This document shows positions 1 through 8,292 of a stretch of 64,000 bases of DNA, piece after piece. Source of the stretch: Rugamonas apoptosis (GTDB lineage Bacteria; Pseudomonadota; Gammaproteobacteria; Burkholderiales; Burkholderiaceae_D); NCBI RefSeq assembly GCF_014042355.1, contig NZ_JACEZU010000006.1:338263-402262 (forward strand), given 5' to 3'. A program made the position numbers and the translations under genes. Numbering within the stretch: position 1 is the stretch's first letter; every line of letters begins with the position of its first letter. Under the pieces are notes generated by a model that did no database searches, was not told the origin of the DNA, and saw nothing but the letters and a program-made list of their open reading frames with translations.

Positions 1-831
1 ACCCAGCGAATCGAGCAGGAAGGTGGACTTGCGGTACAGCGCACCGCCCGAGGTGGCCTGCACGAACGCGCCCAGCAAACCGGCCGCCAGCGGCGCCTCG
101 AACAGCACCGGGCAGGTGCGGGTATCGATCTTGCGCGCATTCAGGCGTGCCAGCGCCCGTTCGGCGGCGTAGCGGCCGATGGCCTCGGGCGAGGACATCA
201 GCTTCGCATCGCGCACGGAGCTGTACCAGTCGTCGCGCTGCATCTTGGCGCCCTTGCCGGCGATGGGCGCCACCGACAGCGTGTGGCGCGAATATGGATA
301 GCCGCCGATGAAGCCGCGCGAATTGGCCGACACGAAGTGCGACTGCTGCACATGCACGCCGGCGCCCTCGCTGTTGGTGATGCGCGGATCGACGGCGAAT
401 GCGGCCGCCTCGGCGCGCTGGGCCAGCGCCACCGCTTCCTCGGTCGTGATATTCCATGGGTAGAACAGCTGCAGGTCGCGCGGGTCCATCTCCAGCATGT
501 CCGCGTCGGCCAGGCCGGCGCAATCATCGTCGGCCGTGAAGCAGGCGATGTTGTAGGCAGCTTCCACCGTCGCGCGCAGCGCGGCCGGCGAAAAGTCGGA
601 GGTGCTGGCGTTGCCGCGCTTCTGGCCGATGAACACCGTCACGCCCATGCCCTTGTCGCGGTTTTGCTCGATCGTCTCGATCTTGCTCTTGCGGACCGAG
701 ACGGACAGGCCGCTGCCCTCGCTGATTTCGACGGCGCAATCGGTGCCGCCCTTCTCGCGGGCGTAGGCCAGCACGTCGCGTGCGAGCTGTTTCAATTGGT
801 CCTGGCTATGGGTAAAAACGGAGTCGCTCAT
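1..831 (-). CDS. pmbA: PmbA/TldE-family metalloprotease subunit, 3' end cut off by window edge
   Basis: The first 277 codons are visible and the gene runs off the left edge. The start at 831 gives an N-terminus MSDSVFTHSQDQLKQLARDV followed by the TldD/PmbA-type beta-rich domain (EISEGSGLSVSVRKSKIET, GMGVTVFIGQKRGNAS). In the family, PmbA (TldE) pairs with TldD as a cytosolic Zn-dependent protease that matures peptides such as microcin B17 and degrades unfolded peptides; TldE itself lacks the zinc ligands, and TldD is not in view. It is divergent from darP with a 94-bp gap, the usual arrangement in betaproteobacteria. Family call is firm; only the C-terminal part is unseen. Confidence 0.93.
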   Translation of the reverse strand, partial: MSDSVFTHSQDQLKQLARDVLAYAREKGGTDCAVEISEGSGLSVSVRKSKIETIEQNRDKGMGVTVFIGQKRGNASTSDFSPAALRATVEAAYNIACFTADDDCAGLADADMLEMDPRDLQLFYPWNITTEEAVALAQRAEAAAFAVDPRITNSEGAGVHVQQSHFVSANSRGFIGGYPYSRHTLSVAPIAGKGAKMQRDDWYSSVRDAKLMSSPEAIGRYAAERALARLNARKIDTRTCPVLFEAPLAAGLLGAFVQATSGGALYRKSTFLLDSLG

Positions 832-925
832 GTGGTGATTTCTTCGGATGACCGCTAAAACAGTTATCATAGCAGTCGTTTACAGTTTATAGGGGCGGCC
901 TTGCGCCAAACCGCAAGTTAATATT

Positions 926-1528
926 ATGGTAAATCCAAACCGCGGTGCCGTCGGCTACCAATCATCCGAGTTCGAGCAGGAATACGAACGTCCCTCCAAA
1001 TCGGAGCTCAAGCGCCTGATGAATGCGCTGCAGGAACTGGGCGAGGCGCTGGTGGCCGAGCCGCGCGACCGCGTCAAGCGCGTGCCCATGCCCGAGGACG
1101 TGCGCGACGCCATCCTCGAATGCCAGACCATTACCAACCACGAAGGCCGGCGCCGCCAGATGCAATTCGTGGGCAAGAAGATGCGCACCCTGGACGAGGC
1201 CGAAGTGGCCCTGATCCAGAAGACCATCGACGGCTGGAAAGGCGCCTCCAAGGCCGATACGGCCGCCATGCACGCGCTGGAGCGGCGCCGCGAGAAGCTG
1301 CTGGCCGACGACAAGGCGCTCACCGTGCTGCTGTCGGAGAACCCGGAACTGGACGTGCAGCACCTGCGCACCCTGATCCGCAATGCCCGCAAGGAACAGG
1401 CCGAGAACAAACCGCCCAAGGCCTACCGCGAAATCTTCCAGATCCTCAAGCAGGTCGAGGCCAAGAAGAACAAGCCGGCCGCCGACGCGCAGGATGACGA
1501 CGAAGACGGCGAGTCCGGCGATGAGTAA
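926..1528 (+). CDS. darP: Ribosome biogenesis factor DarP (YjgA family)
   Basis: A 200-aa, strongly charged protein with the YjgA/UPF0307 signature: an N-terminal EYERPSKSELKRLMNALQ segment, helix-rich middle (RRRQMQFVGKKMRTLD) and an acidic tail (DAQDDDEDGESGDE). In Enterobacteria DarP binds late 50S precursors and helps shape the peptidyl-transferase centre; a cytosolic ribosome-associated role is inferred here from family. The ATG at 926 has only a poor upstream ribosome-binding sequence and an AT-rich stretch directly before it. Its stop codon overlaps the start of mog by 8 bases, indicating co-translation. Confidence 0.93.
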   Translation: MVNPNRGAVGYQSSEFEQEYERPSKSELKRLMNALQELGEALVAEPRDRVKRVPMPEDVRDAILECQTITNHEGRRRQMQFVGKKMRTLDEAEVALIQKTIDGWKGASKADTAAMHALERRREKLLADDKALTVLLSENPELDVQHLRTLIRNARKEQAENKPPKAYREIFQILKQVEAKKNKPAADAQDDDEDGESGDE

Positions 1529-2129
1529 CAACGCGGAACTGGTGATCGGCCTGGTGTCGGTATCGGACCGCGCCAGCGGCGGCGTGTACCAGGACCAGGG
1601 CATCCCCGCCCTGCAGGACTGGCTCACGCGCGCGCTGACCACCCCATTCCGGGTCGAAACCCGTTTGATCGCCGACGAGCGTCCCCAGATCGAAGCGACC
1701 CTGGTCGAGCTGGTGGACCAGGCCCGCTGCCACCTGGTGCTGACCACGGGCGGCACCGGTCCGGCGCGGCGCGACGTCACGCCCGAAGCCACGCTGGCCG
1801 TGGGCAGCAAGGAAATGCCGGGCTTTGGCGAACAGATGCGCCAGATCAGCCTGCGCTTCGTGCCGACCGCCATCCTGTCGCGCCAGACGGCCGTGATCCG
1901 CGAGACGGCCGGCCACGCGGCCCTGATCATGAATCTGCCGGGCCAGCCCAAGGCCATCCAGGAAACGCTGGAAGGCTTGCGCGACGCCGACGGCAACAGC
2001 GTGGTGGGTGGCATCTTCGCCGCCGTGCCCTACTGCGTGGACCTGATCGGCGGCCCGTACATGGAAACCGATCCCGCCGTCTGCAAGGCGTTCCGGCCCA
2101 AGTCGGCGCTGCGCCCGGCCGCCACCTGA
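1521..2129 (+). CDS. mog: Molybdopterin adenylyltransferase Mog
   Basis: 202 aa, full length for the MogA/MoaB fold. It starts with the family beta-strand IGLVSVSDRASGGVYQDQG and has the substrate-binding loop TTGGTGPARRDVTPEA, then LPGQPKAIQETL near the C-terminus. The family adenylates molybdopterin before molybdate insertion in molybdenum cofactor synthesis (cytosol). The ATG at 1521 lies inside the last codons of darP, so the two genes are probably translationally coupled. The downstream esterase starts about 100 bp later on the same strand. Confidence 0.94.
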   Translation: MSNNAELVIGLVSVSDRASGGVYQDQGIPALQDWLTRALTTPFRVETRLIADERPQIEATLVELVDQARCHLVLTTGGTGPARRDVTPEATLAVGSKEMPGFGEQMRQISLRFVPTAILSRQTAVIRETAGHAALIMNLPGQPKAIQETLEGLRDADGNSVVGGIFAAVPYCVDLIGGPYMETDPAVCKAFRPKSALRPAAT

Positions 2130-2227
2130 CCCGCATGCGCCGGCGCCGCCGCACCGTGGCGCTGGCCGCGCTGGGCGCGTTGGCCGCCGGCGCGCTGTCC
2201 ATCGTCCCCTCTTACGCAAGGAAAGCC

Positions 2228-2896
2228 ATGAGCACTCTGCTGCAAACCATCGACATCGAATCGGCCCCCAATCCCACCGTGGCCATCATCTGGATGCACG
2301 GCCTGGGTGCCGACGCCAACGACTTCGTGCCCATGGTGCGCGAACTGGACCTGGCCGGCCTGCCCGGCATCCGCTTCGTGTTCCCCAACGCCGAGATGAT
2401 GCCCGTCACCATCAACGGCGGCTACGTGATGCGCGCCTGGTACGACATCGTGGCCACCGACCTGGGACGCCATGAGGACGAAAAAGGCTTGCGCGTGTCG
2501 CAGGGCCAGGTGGAGGCGCTGATCGCACGCGAGAACGCGCGCGGCATTCCGCTGGAACGCATCATCCTGGCCGGCTTCTCGCAAGGCAGCGCAATGACGC
2601 TGCAAACGGGCTTGCGCCAGGCCGGCAAGCTGGCCGGCATGATGTGCCTGTCCGGCTATGTACCGATCGCCGACAAGGCCATCGCGGAACACACGGCCGC
2701 CAGCAAGGCCACCCCGATCTTCATGGCGCACGGCCGCATGGACCCGGTGGTGCCGGTGGCGCGCGCCGAACAGTCGCGCGACCTGCTCAAGCAGCTGGGC
2801 TACAACGTGGAATGGCACGAATACCCGATGCAGCACTCCGTGTGCCAGGAGGAAGTGGCGCACATCAGCGCGTGGCTCAAGCGGGTGCTGGGCTGA
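2228..2896 (+). CDS. Carboxylesterase/phospholipase family alpha/beta hydrolase
   Basis: A 222-aa alpha/beta hydrolase of the bacterial carboxylesterase (abhydrolase_2, EstB/YpfH-like) family. The oxyanion loop IWMHGLGADANDF, nucleophile elbow GFSQGS (Ser118), acid D172 in HGRMDPVVPV and His203 in MQHSV make an intact catalytic triad. Substrates are usually short-chain esters or lysophospholipids, not predictable here. I chose the ATG at 2228 because an AAGGAAAG ribosome-binding site precedes it. An in-frame ATG at 2135 would add an Arg-rich, hydrophobic 31-aa leader that looks like a signal peptide but has no good ribosome-binding site. Confidence 0.88.
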   Translation: MSTLLQTIDIESAPNPTVAIIWMHGLGADANDFVPMVRELDLAGLPGIRFVFPNAEMMPVTINGGYVMRAWYDIVATDLGRHEDEKGLRVSQGQVEALIARENARGIPLERIILAGFSQGSAMTLQTGLRQAGKLAGMMCLSGYVPIADKAIAEHTAASKATPIFMAHGRMDPVVPVARAEQSRDLLKQLGYNVEWHEYPMQHSVCQEEVAHISAWLKRVLG

Positions 2897-2924
2897 CCCA
2901 GACACCTGCACAAGGCGCCCGCCG

Positions 2925-3479
2925 TCACTTCGGCAACGGCGCCGCGCGCGATGGCGGCGCCGGGGTCTGCGCCGCGTTCATCACCATCGCCAGAAAAGTG
3001 TAATAACCGTTTATCCCCATCAGGTCGACCACGCCGTGTTCCCCGAAGCGCGCCAGCGCGGCCGCGTAGGTATCGTCGCCAACGCGCTGGCGCTGGTGCA
3101 GCTCAATACAGAAGTCGTGCACCAACGCCTCGTCTTCCGCCATGCCTTCGGGCCGCTGGCGCGCGGCGATGGCCTCGATGATAGCCGGCGCGATGCCGCT
3201 ATCGTGCGCGATGGGCGCGTGAATGGCCCATTCCACGGGCTGGCTCCACTGCCGCGCCGTCACCAGTATCGCCAGTTCCGACAGGCGCGTACCAATGGCG
3301 CTGCGGTAACGCAGATACTCCCCCATGCGCTGGGCCGCCTCCATCAGTTCCGGGCTACGTATCAACGGCACGAACGGCCCATACAGCGCACCGCGCGGGC
3401 CGTCGATCACGGCCTGCGCCGCCACCTGCTGGGCGGCGCTGAGCTGGGCAAAAGGAATGGGAGGGAGGCGGTCGGTCAT
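2925..3479 (-). CDS. Carboxymuconolactone decarboxylase-like (AhpD superfamily) protein
   Basis: 184 aa, all-helical, with the CMD-family core LSELAILVTARQWSQPVEWAIHAPIAHDSGI followed by GVVDLMGINGYYTFLAMVMNA. The redox CxxC of true AhpD peroxidases is absent, so it is closer to the decarboxylase-like or unassigned branch. No ring-cleavage genes are next to it, so a role in protocatechuate degradation is not supported. It converges on the esterase (28-bp gap) and is divergent from the aminotransferase. Start ATG at 3479 fits the family N-terminus (MTDRLPPIP). Confidence 0.8.
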   Translation of the reverse strand: MTDRLPPIPFAQLSAAQQVAAQAVIDGPRGALYGPFVPLIRSPELMEAAQRMGEYLRYRSAIGTRLSELAILVTARQWSQPVEWAIHAPIAHDSGIAPAIIEAIAARQRPEGMAEDEALVHDFCIELHQRQRVGDDTYAAALARFGEHGVVDLMGINGYYTFLAMVMNAAQTPAPPSRAAPLPK

Positions 3480-3716
3480 TGGGGCGTCTTGTAGTGATTT
3501 TGCTGGAATCTTCCAGCATATTCTGCGGCAGCACAACCCTTGCCTCCGAGTACGTTCAACTTAGCCCGATATGGCGCCGCCCTATTTGACCGGCCGCAGG
3601 CTGTCCGGTCTGCCGTGCCAAAAAAATACGATTGCTCTCGGTAAATATCAACAGTACGCAATCCAATTCCGCTTATCCTTCGCTGTCGCCCCTTTCCTCT
3701 CCCCAAAGAGAACGCA

Positions 3717-5057
3717 ATGAACAACACCAGCCACATCATCCACCGCAACCTGCGCCACCAGCCGCCCACCGCCACCAGCGCCTCCGGCATGCTGATCCAC
3801 GACGCCAGCGGTAACAGCTATCTTGATGCCAGCGGCGGCGCGGCCGTGTCCTCGCTGGGCCACGGCCACCCCGACGTGCTGGCCGCCATGCACGCGCAGA
3901 TCGACCGCAACGCCTATGCCCACACCGGCTTCTTCACCACCGACGTGGCCGAGGAACTGGCGGCCCGGCTGGCGGCGGACGCGCCGGGCGACCTGGATCA
4001 CGTCTACCTCGTGTCGGGCGGCTCGGAGGCGATCGAAACGGCGCTCAAGCTGGCGCGCCAGTATTTCGTGGAGTCCGGCCAGCCGGAGCGCACCATGTTC
4101 ATCGCCCGCCGCCAGAGCTACCATGGCAACACGCTGGGCGCGCTGGCCCTGGGCGGCAACGAGTGGCGCCGCCAGCATTTCGCGCCGCTGCTGATGGACG
4201 TGGCGCGCGTCTCGCCCTGCTACGAATACCGCGACCGCGCGCCCGGCCAAAGCGTGGACGATTACACCTTATGCCTGCTGGCGGAACTGGAAGCGTGCAT
4301 CGTCGAGACGGGGCCGGAGCGGGTGATCGCGTTCTGCGCCGAGCCGGTGGTGGGCGCCACCGGCGGCGCCGTGCCGCCCACGCCGGGCTACTTCCGCGGC
4401 GTGCGGGCGCTGTGCGACAAGTACGGCATCCTGTTCATCGCGGACGAGGTCATGTGCGGCATGGGCCGCACCGGCACACTGTACGCGATCGAGCAGGAGG
4501 ATGTGGTGCCGGACCTGGTGGCGCTGGGCAAAGGCCTGGGCGCCGGCTACGCGCCCATCGGCGCCGTGCTGGCGCGCGCGCCCATCGTGGCGCGCCTGCG
4601 CGACGGCAGCGGCGTGTTCCAGCACGGGCATACCTACATGGGCCATCCGGTGGCGGCCGCCGCCGCGCTGGCGGTGCAGCAGGTGATCCGGCGCGATGAC
4701 CTGCTGGCCCAGGTGGCCGTGCGCGGCGCGGCCTTGCGGCGCCTGCTGGAACGCACCTTCGGCGCCCATCCCCATGTGGGCGATATTCGGGGACGCGGTC
4801 TGTTCCTGGGACTGGAACTGGTGCGCGACCGGGACAGCAAGGAACCGTTCGCACCGGAGTTGAAACTGCACGCCGCCATCAAGGCGCAGGCCATGGCGTG
4901 CGGTCTGATGGTGTACCCGATGGGCGGCACCATCGACGGCCGGCGCGGCGACCATGTCCTGCTGGCGCCACCGTTCATCGCCACCGAGGCCGATCTGGTC
5001 GAGGTCGTGGGTCGCCTGGGCGAAGCGCTGGCGCGCGCCCTGGCGCGCGTGCGCTGA
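3717..5057 (+). CDS. Class III pyridoxal-phosphate aminotransferase
   Basis: 446 aa, full length for fold-type I class III (omega) aminotransferases. The cofactor site is visible: GGSEAIETA phosphate loop, YHGNTLGALALGG, the Asp of LFIADEVMCGMGRTG (D243), and the Schiff-base lysine in LVALGKGLGAGYAPIG (K272). Such enzymes move amino groups from omega-amino acids or amines to pyruvate or oxoglutarate; the substrate cannot be told from sequence. It converges on the FAH-family gene, separated by two REP-like palindromes. The ATG at 3717 is preceded by an AAAGAGAACGCA ribosome-binding region. A link with the neighbouring aminomutase operon is possible but unproven. Confidence 0.9.
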   Translation: MNNTSHIIHRNLRHQPPTATSASGMLIHDASGNSYLDASGGAAVSSLGHGHPDVLAAMHAQIDRNAYAHTGFFTTDVAEELAARLAADAPGDLDHVYLVSGGSEAIETALKLARQYFVESGQPERTMFIARRQSYHGNTLGALALGGNEWRRQHFAPLLMDVARVSPCYEYRDRAPGQSVDDYTLCLLAELEACIVETGPERVIAFCAEPVVGATGGAVPPTPGYFRGVRALCDKYGILFIADEVMCGMGRTGTLYAIEQEDVVPDLVALGKGLGAGYAPIGAVLARAPIVARLRDGSGVFQHGHTYMGHPVAAAAALAVQQVIRRDDLLAQVAVRGAALRRLLERTFGAHPHVGDIRGRGLFLGLELVRDRDSKEPFAPELKLHAAIKAQAMACGLMVYPMGGTIDGRRGDHVLLAPPFIATEADLVEVVGRLGEALARALARVR

Positions 5058-5066
5058 CAAATGCGA

Positions 5067-5116
5067 TTGGGGACGTAACACAATTTCGCGAAATCGAAAT
5101 CGTGTTACGTCCCCAA
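5067..5116. repeat. REP-like palindrome with 15-bp perfect arms
   Basis: Arms at 5067-5081 (TTGGGGACGTAACAC) and 5102-5116 are exact inverted copies, with a 20-base loop that contains its own small dyad (ATTTCGCGAAAT). It lies between two converging genes, where such elements are often found; it could also stop transcription from both sides. Only one copy is in the window, so dispersal in the genome is inferred. Confidence 0.65.
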
Positions 5117-5152
5117 ATTCGTTAAGCTTGGCAGAATTCGAAACGCCGAACC

Positions 5153-5190
5153 GGGGTCAGGCTCCCCGCCTTGGCGCCAGGGTCTGACCC
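5153..5190. repeat. Second REP-like palindrome next to the first
   Basis: GGGTCAG (5154-5160) and CTGACCC (5184-5190) are inverted arms around a GC-rich centre containing TTGGCGCCA. It ends 6 bp before the stop codon of the FAH-family gene. The pattern resembles REP/RAYT-type units of betaproteobacteria; no transposase gene is nearby. Confidence 0.5.
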
Positions 5191-5196
5191 TGTTGC

Positions 5197-6048
5197 TTAC
5201 GGCGCCTGCCAGGCGATGACGTCGGCCTGCTGTTCGCCCAGGCCGGCGATGCCCAGCCGCAGCTGGTCGCCTTTCTTGAGGAAGCGCTGCGGCTTGCGGC
5301 CCTGGCCCACGCCGGGCGGGGTGCCGGTGGCGATGATGTCGCCCGGCTCCAGCGTCATGAATTTGGACAGGTAGCTCACCAGCTGGGCCACCGTGAAGAT
5401 CATGGTGGCCGTGCTGCCGGTCTGCATGCGCTTGCCGTTCAGGTCCAGGTACAGGTCCAGCTGCTGCACGTCGTAGATGTCGTCCTGCGTCACCAGCCAT
5501 GGGCCGACGGGGCCGAAAGTGTCGCAACCCTTGCCCTTGTCCCACTGGGGACCGCGCTCCAGCTGGAACGCGCGCTCAGACACGTCGTTGACCACGCAGT
5601 AGCCGGCCACGTACTTGAGCGCATCTTCCTCGCTCACGTATTGGGCGCGGGTGCCGATCACCACGCCCAGCTCCACTTCCCAATCCGTCTTCTTCGAGCC
5701 TTGCGGCAGCATGATGGGATCATCCGGGCCGTTCAGGCAGGAGATGGCTTTCATGAACACGATCGGTTCCTTGGGCACGGGCATGCCCGCTTCGGCCGCA
5801 TGGTCCGAATAATTGAGGCCGATGCCGATGAACTTGCCCACCTTGGCCAGCGGTACGCCGTAACGGGGATTGCCGCGCACGGCCGGCAGTGTCTCGGGGT
5901 CAATCTTGGCCAGCTTGCGCAGGGCCTTGGCCGACAACTGTTCCGGGCCGATATCGTCGATCACGCCCGACAGGTCGCGCAGCTTGCCGAAGTCGTCGAT
6001 CAAGCCAGGTTTCTCTTTGCCGGGACGGCCGTAACGCACGAGTCTCAT
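5197..6048 (-). CDS. Fumarylacetoacetate hydrolase (FAH) family protein
   Basis: 283 aa with an N-terminal family extension and a C-terminal FAH catalytic barrel. Metal ligands are visible as E124 and E126 in DWEVELGVVIG and D155 in VVNDVSERAFQ, followed by the family motif PGDIIATGTPPGVG. Members hydrolyse or decarboxylate beta-diketo acids or open ureidoglycolate-type substrates; many are annotated as 2-hydroxyhepta-2,4-diene-1,7-dioate isomerases. The substrate is not determinable. The start at 6048 has an AAGGA ribosome-binding site. It lies 57 bp downstream of the dioxygenase gene on the same strand and may be the last gene of that operon. Confidence 0.88.
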   Translation of the reverse strand: MRLVRYGRPGKEKPGLIDDFGKLRDLSGVIDDIGPEQLSAKALRKLAKIDPETLPAVRGNPRYGVPLAKVGKFIGIGLNYSDHAAEAGMPVPKEPIVFMKAISCLNGPDDPIMLPQGSKKTDWEVELGVVIGTRAQYVSEEDALKYVAGYCVVNDVSERAFQLERGPQWDKGKGCDTFGPVGPWLVTQDDIYDVQQLDLYLDLNGKRMQTGSTATMIFTVAQLVSYLSKFMTLEPGDIIATGTPPGVGQGRKPQRFLKKGDQLRLGIAGLGEQQADVIAWQAP

Positions 6049-6105
6049 ACTTATCCTTGTTAGCCAGACGGGGGAACCGCAATGCCCGCCATTCTAACCG
6101 AAGGA

Positions 6106-6951
6106 TTAGTACACGCTTTCGCGCAGCCACTTGTTGGCGATGATCTTGGTGCCGCGCACCACGGGACAACCCGCGTGCAGGGTTTGCTGGTCCGGCCGGT
6201 GGCTGGCGTCCGTGTTGAGGAAGAACAGGGCGCTGCCCTTGCGGGGAAAGACTTCCAGGCCGATGTTGGGAAACGCCGTGCCGCCCCCCTGCTCCACGTC
6301 GCTCAGGTAAAGGATGAAGGTGGCCAGGCGCTGGCCGCCGCGCCGCAAATGGGCGCGGTGCCCGTCCGAATCGGGATTGAGCCAATCGTAATGGGGCCGG
6401 TATTGCTGCGCCACGCCGTACTTCTGCAACTGGAACGGTTCGCCGCACTCCAGCGGCCACTGGGCGATGGCGGCCAGCCGCTGTTCGATGCGGTCGGCCA
6501 GTGCGTGCTCGCCGCGCTGGATGACAGCCATCTCGCTGGTGCGCCCGTCATGCACGGTGCTGGCGCCGTCCTCCTCGCTGGTGACGGTGGAACGGGTGTA
6601 GCGCTGGTCACAGTGAGCCACGATGGCGTCGCACTCGTCCTCGTCCAGCACATTGCCCAGCAAGACCACGCGCGGCTGGCGCAGCGCGCACAGGATCTCC
6701 ACCGCGCGCCCCGCCACGGCCAGCCGGTTGCTGGTGGTGTCCACCTGCGGCATGCCCGCTTGCCGGCCCGGCGCCGCCAGCAGGTCGGCGCCCAGCGCCT
6801 CGCCAATGGCGGCGCGCGCGAACGCCATGCTGTACTGGCCGGAGCGGGCCATGCTGTCGGCCATGTCGCGCGGGCTGCAGGCGCGTGCCAGGTTATCCCG
6901 GATCCAGGCCTGCCAGTCGGGCGGCAGGGTGGCGAACACGGAAGTGGTCAT
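6106..6951 (-). CDS. Prolyl 4-hydroxylase-like 2-oxoglutarate/Fe(II) dioxygenase
   Basis: 281 aa. The C-terminal half is a P4Hc-type double-stranded beta helix: iron ligands H187 and D189 in RPHYDWLNPD, distal H259 in TLHAGCPVVRGTK, and K269 for oxoglutarate. The N-terminal 90 residues are helical and resemble the tetratricopeptide-like or substrate domain of bacterial P4H proteins. It would hydroxylate a peptide or free amino acid using O2 and 2-oxoglutarate. A GGGAGG ribosome-binding site precedes the ATG at 6951. It starts only 26 bp after the MFS gene, so it is very probably co-transcribed with the aminomutase and transporter. Confidence 0.88.
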   Translation of the reverse strand: MTTSVFATLPPDWQAWIRDNLARACSPRDMADSMARSGQYSMAFARAAIGEALGADLLAAPGRQAGMPQVDTTSNRLAVAGRAVEILCALRQPRVVLLGNVLDEDECDAIVAHCDQRYTRSTVTSEEDGASTVHDGRTSEMAVIQRGEHALADRIEQRLAAIAQWPLECGEPFQLQKYGVAQQYRPHYDWLNPDSDGHRAHLRRGGQRLATFILYLSDVEQGGGTAFPNIGLEVFPRKGSALFFLNTDASHRPDQQTLHAGCPVVRGTKIIANKWLRESVY

Positions 6952-6977
6952 GCTGTGCCTCCCAGTAGAGTGCGGTG

Positions 6978-8282
6978 TCAGTGCGCGGGGCTGCCGGATG
7001 GAAGGTTGATTTTACCCCCACACGCGGTGCCGGCGCGCACCGGCGTGCGCGCGCGCCAGGCGCGCCACGCATAACGCAACAGTCCCGGCAACTGCAGCGC
7101 CACCAGCACGGCGAAGCCGCAGCGGTAGGCGGCCGCCGGATACTGGTGCAGCAGGTTGGCCCGCCAGCAGCCCAGCAATTCCCCGAAGCCGGCCTGCACG
7201 GCGAACGCGCCCAGGAAGATCAGCAGGTTGAGGCAGGTGGCGGCCCGTCCCGTCAGCGCCGGCGGCATGCTTTGCGCGACGATCGCGTATTCGATGCCGG
7301 TGATGGTGCCCACCAGCGTAAACAGCACCGACAGCAGCTGGTAGCTGGGTGCGTAGCCGATCACGAAGCCCAGTTGCACGGCGATGAACAGGGCGATGCC
7401 GGCCGCCGCCACCGTCAGCGGCCGCACGCCGCGCCGGCCGGCCCATTCCGTCACCATGCCCACGAAGATGGCGCCGAAGATGATGGCGGCCATGCCCAGG
7501 TACAGCAGATAGCCGACGGCCGCGTCGGAGAAGCGGGCCACGTCGCTCAGCCAGCGTCCTATCCACAAACCCTGCATGCCGAAGAACACCGTGTGCGGCA
7601 CCAGCACCAGGGCCGCCGTGTCGCGGAACGCCGGGTGGCGGTACACATCCAGCACGGCCTGGCGCGTGAGCGGCGCGGCGCGCGTGGGCGGCGGCGTGGG
7701 CGACAGACAATGGATCAGCAAGCCGACGGCAGCAGCCGCCAATCCCAGCCCGAGGAACAGGCCGCGCCAGTCCGTGTATTGCAGCGCCAGCCGCACCGGC
7801 AAGGTGGCCGAGGCGGCGCCCAGTCCGCCCACGGCGATCAGATAGCCGTGCACGGACGGCAGCCTGGCCGGCGCGATCCAGGTCGAGATGGCTTTGACGG
7901 CCGACATGAAGCAGCCGCCCAGCCCGAAGCCGATCAGCGCCCGCGCCCACACCAGCTGGGCGAAGTCGCGCCCGCCCGAGAAGGCCAGCGCACCCAATGC
8001 CGCCACCAGCAGCAGCACCGGCTGCACCCGCCGCGGCCCCCAGCGGTCCAGCGCCATCCCCACCGGCAGTTGCACCAGCGCGAAGGCGAAGAAGAAGGCG
8101 CTGGTGAGCAGGCCAAGCTGGCCGGGCGTGAGGCCCAGCGCCGCCACCAGCTGGGGCGCCAGCATGGCGTTCACGGTGCGCATCAGGCACGACAGGTAGT
8201 GGCCCAGCGCGAACGGCAGGAACACCAGACAGAACATGGCCAGCCCACCCAGCTGGCCCGGTTGCCGAGTGGACGTGGCCAT
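6978..8282 (-). CDS. MFS transporter
   Basis: About 434 aa with twelve predicted membrane spans in the inner membrane. The N-half carries the MFS motif A-like loop GMALDRWGPRRVQP between spans 2 and 3, and SHAPED pairs such as FGLGGCFMSAVKAISTW in span 4. The start at 8282 is preceded by AGGGAG and a leader almost identical to that of the upstream aminomutase gene, which ends 10 bp before. This spacing suggests one transcript, and the transporter may move the aminomutase product or substrate; direction of transport is not readable from sequence. Confidence 0.87.
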   Translation of the reverse strand: MATSTRQPGQLGGLAMFCLVFLPFALGHYLSCLMRTVNAMLAPQLVAALGLTPGQLGLLTSAFFFAFALVQLPVGMALDRWGPRRVQPVLLLVAALGALAFSGGRDFAQLVWARALIGFGLGGCFMSAVKAISTWIAPARLPSVHGYLIAVGGLGAASATLPVRLALQYTDWRGLFLGLGLAAAAVGLLIHCLSPTPPPTRAAPLTRQAVLDVYRHPAFRDTAALVLVPHTVFFGMQGLWIGRWLSDVARFSDAAVGYLLYLGMAAIIFGAIFVGMVTEWAGRRGVRPLTVAAAGIALFIAVQLGFVIGYAPSYQLLSVLFTLVGTITGIEYAIVAQSMPPALTGRAATCLNLLIFLGAFAVQAGFGELLGCWRANLLHQYPAAAYRCGFAVLVALQLPGLLRYAWRAWRARTPVRAGTACGGKINLPSGSPAH

Positions 8283-8292
8283 GGCGTGCTCC

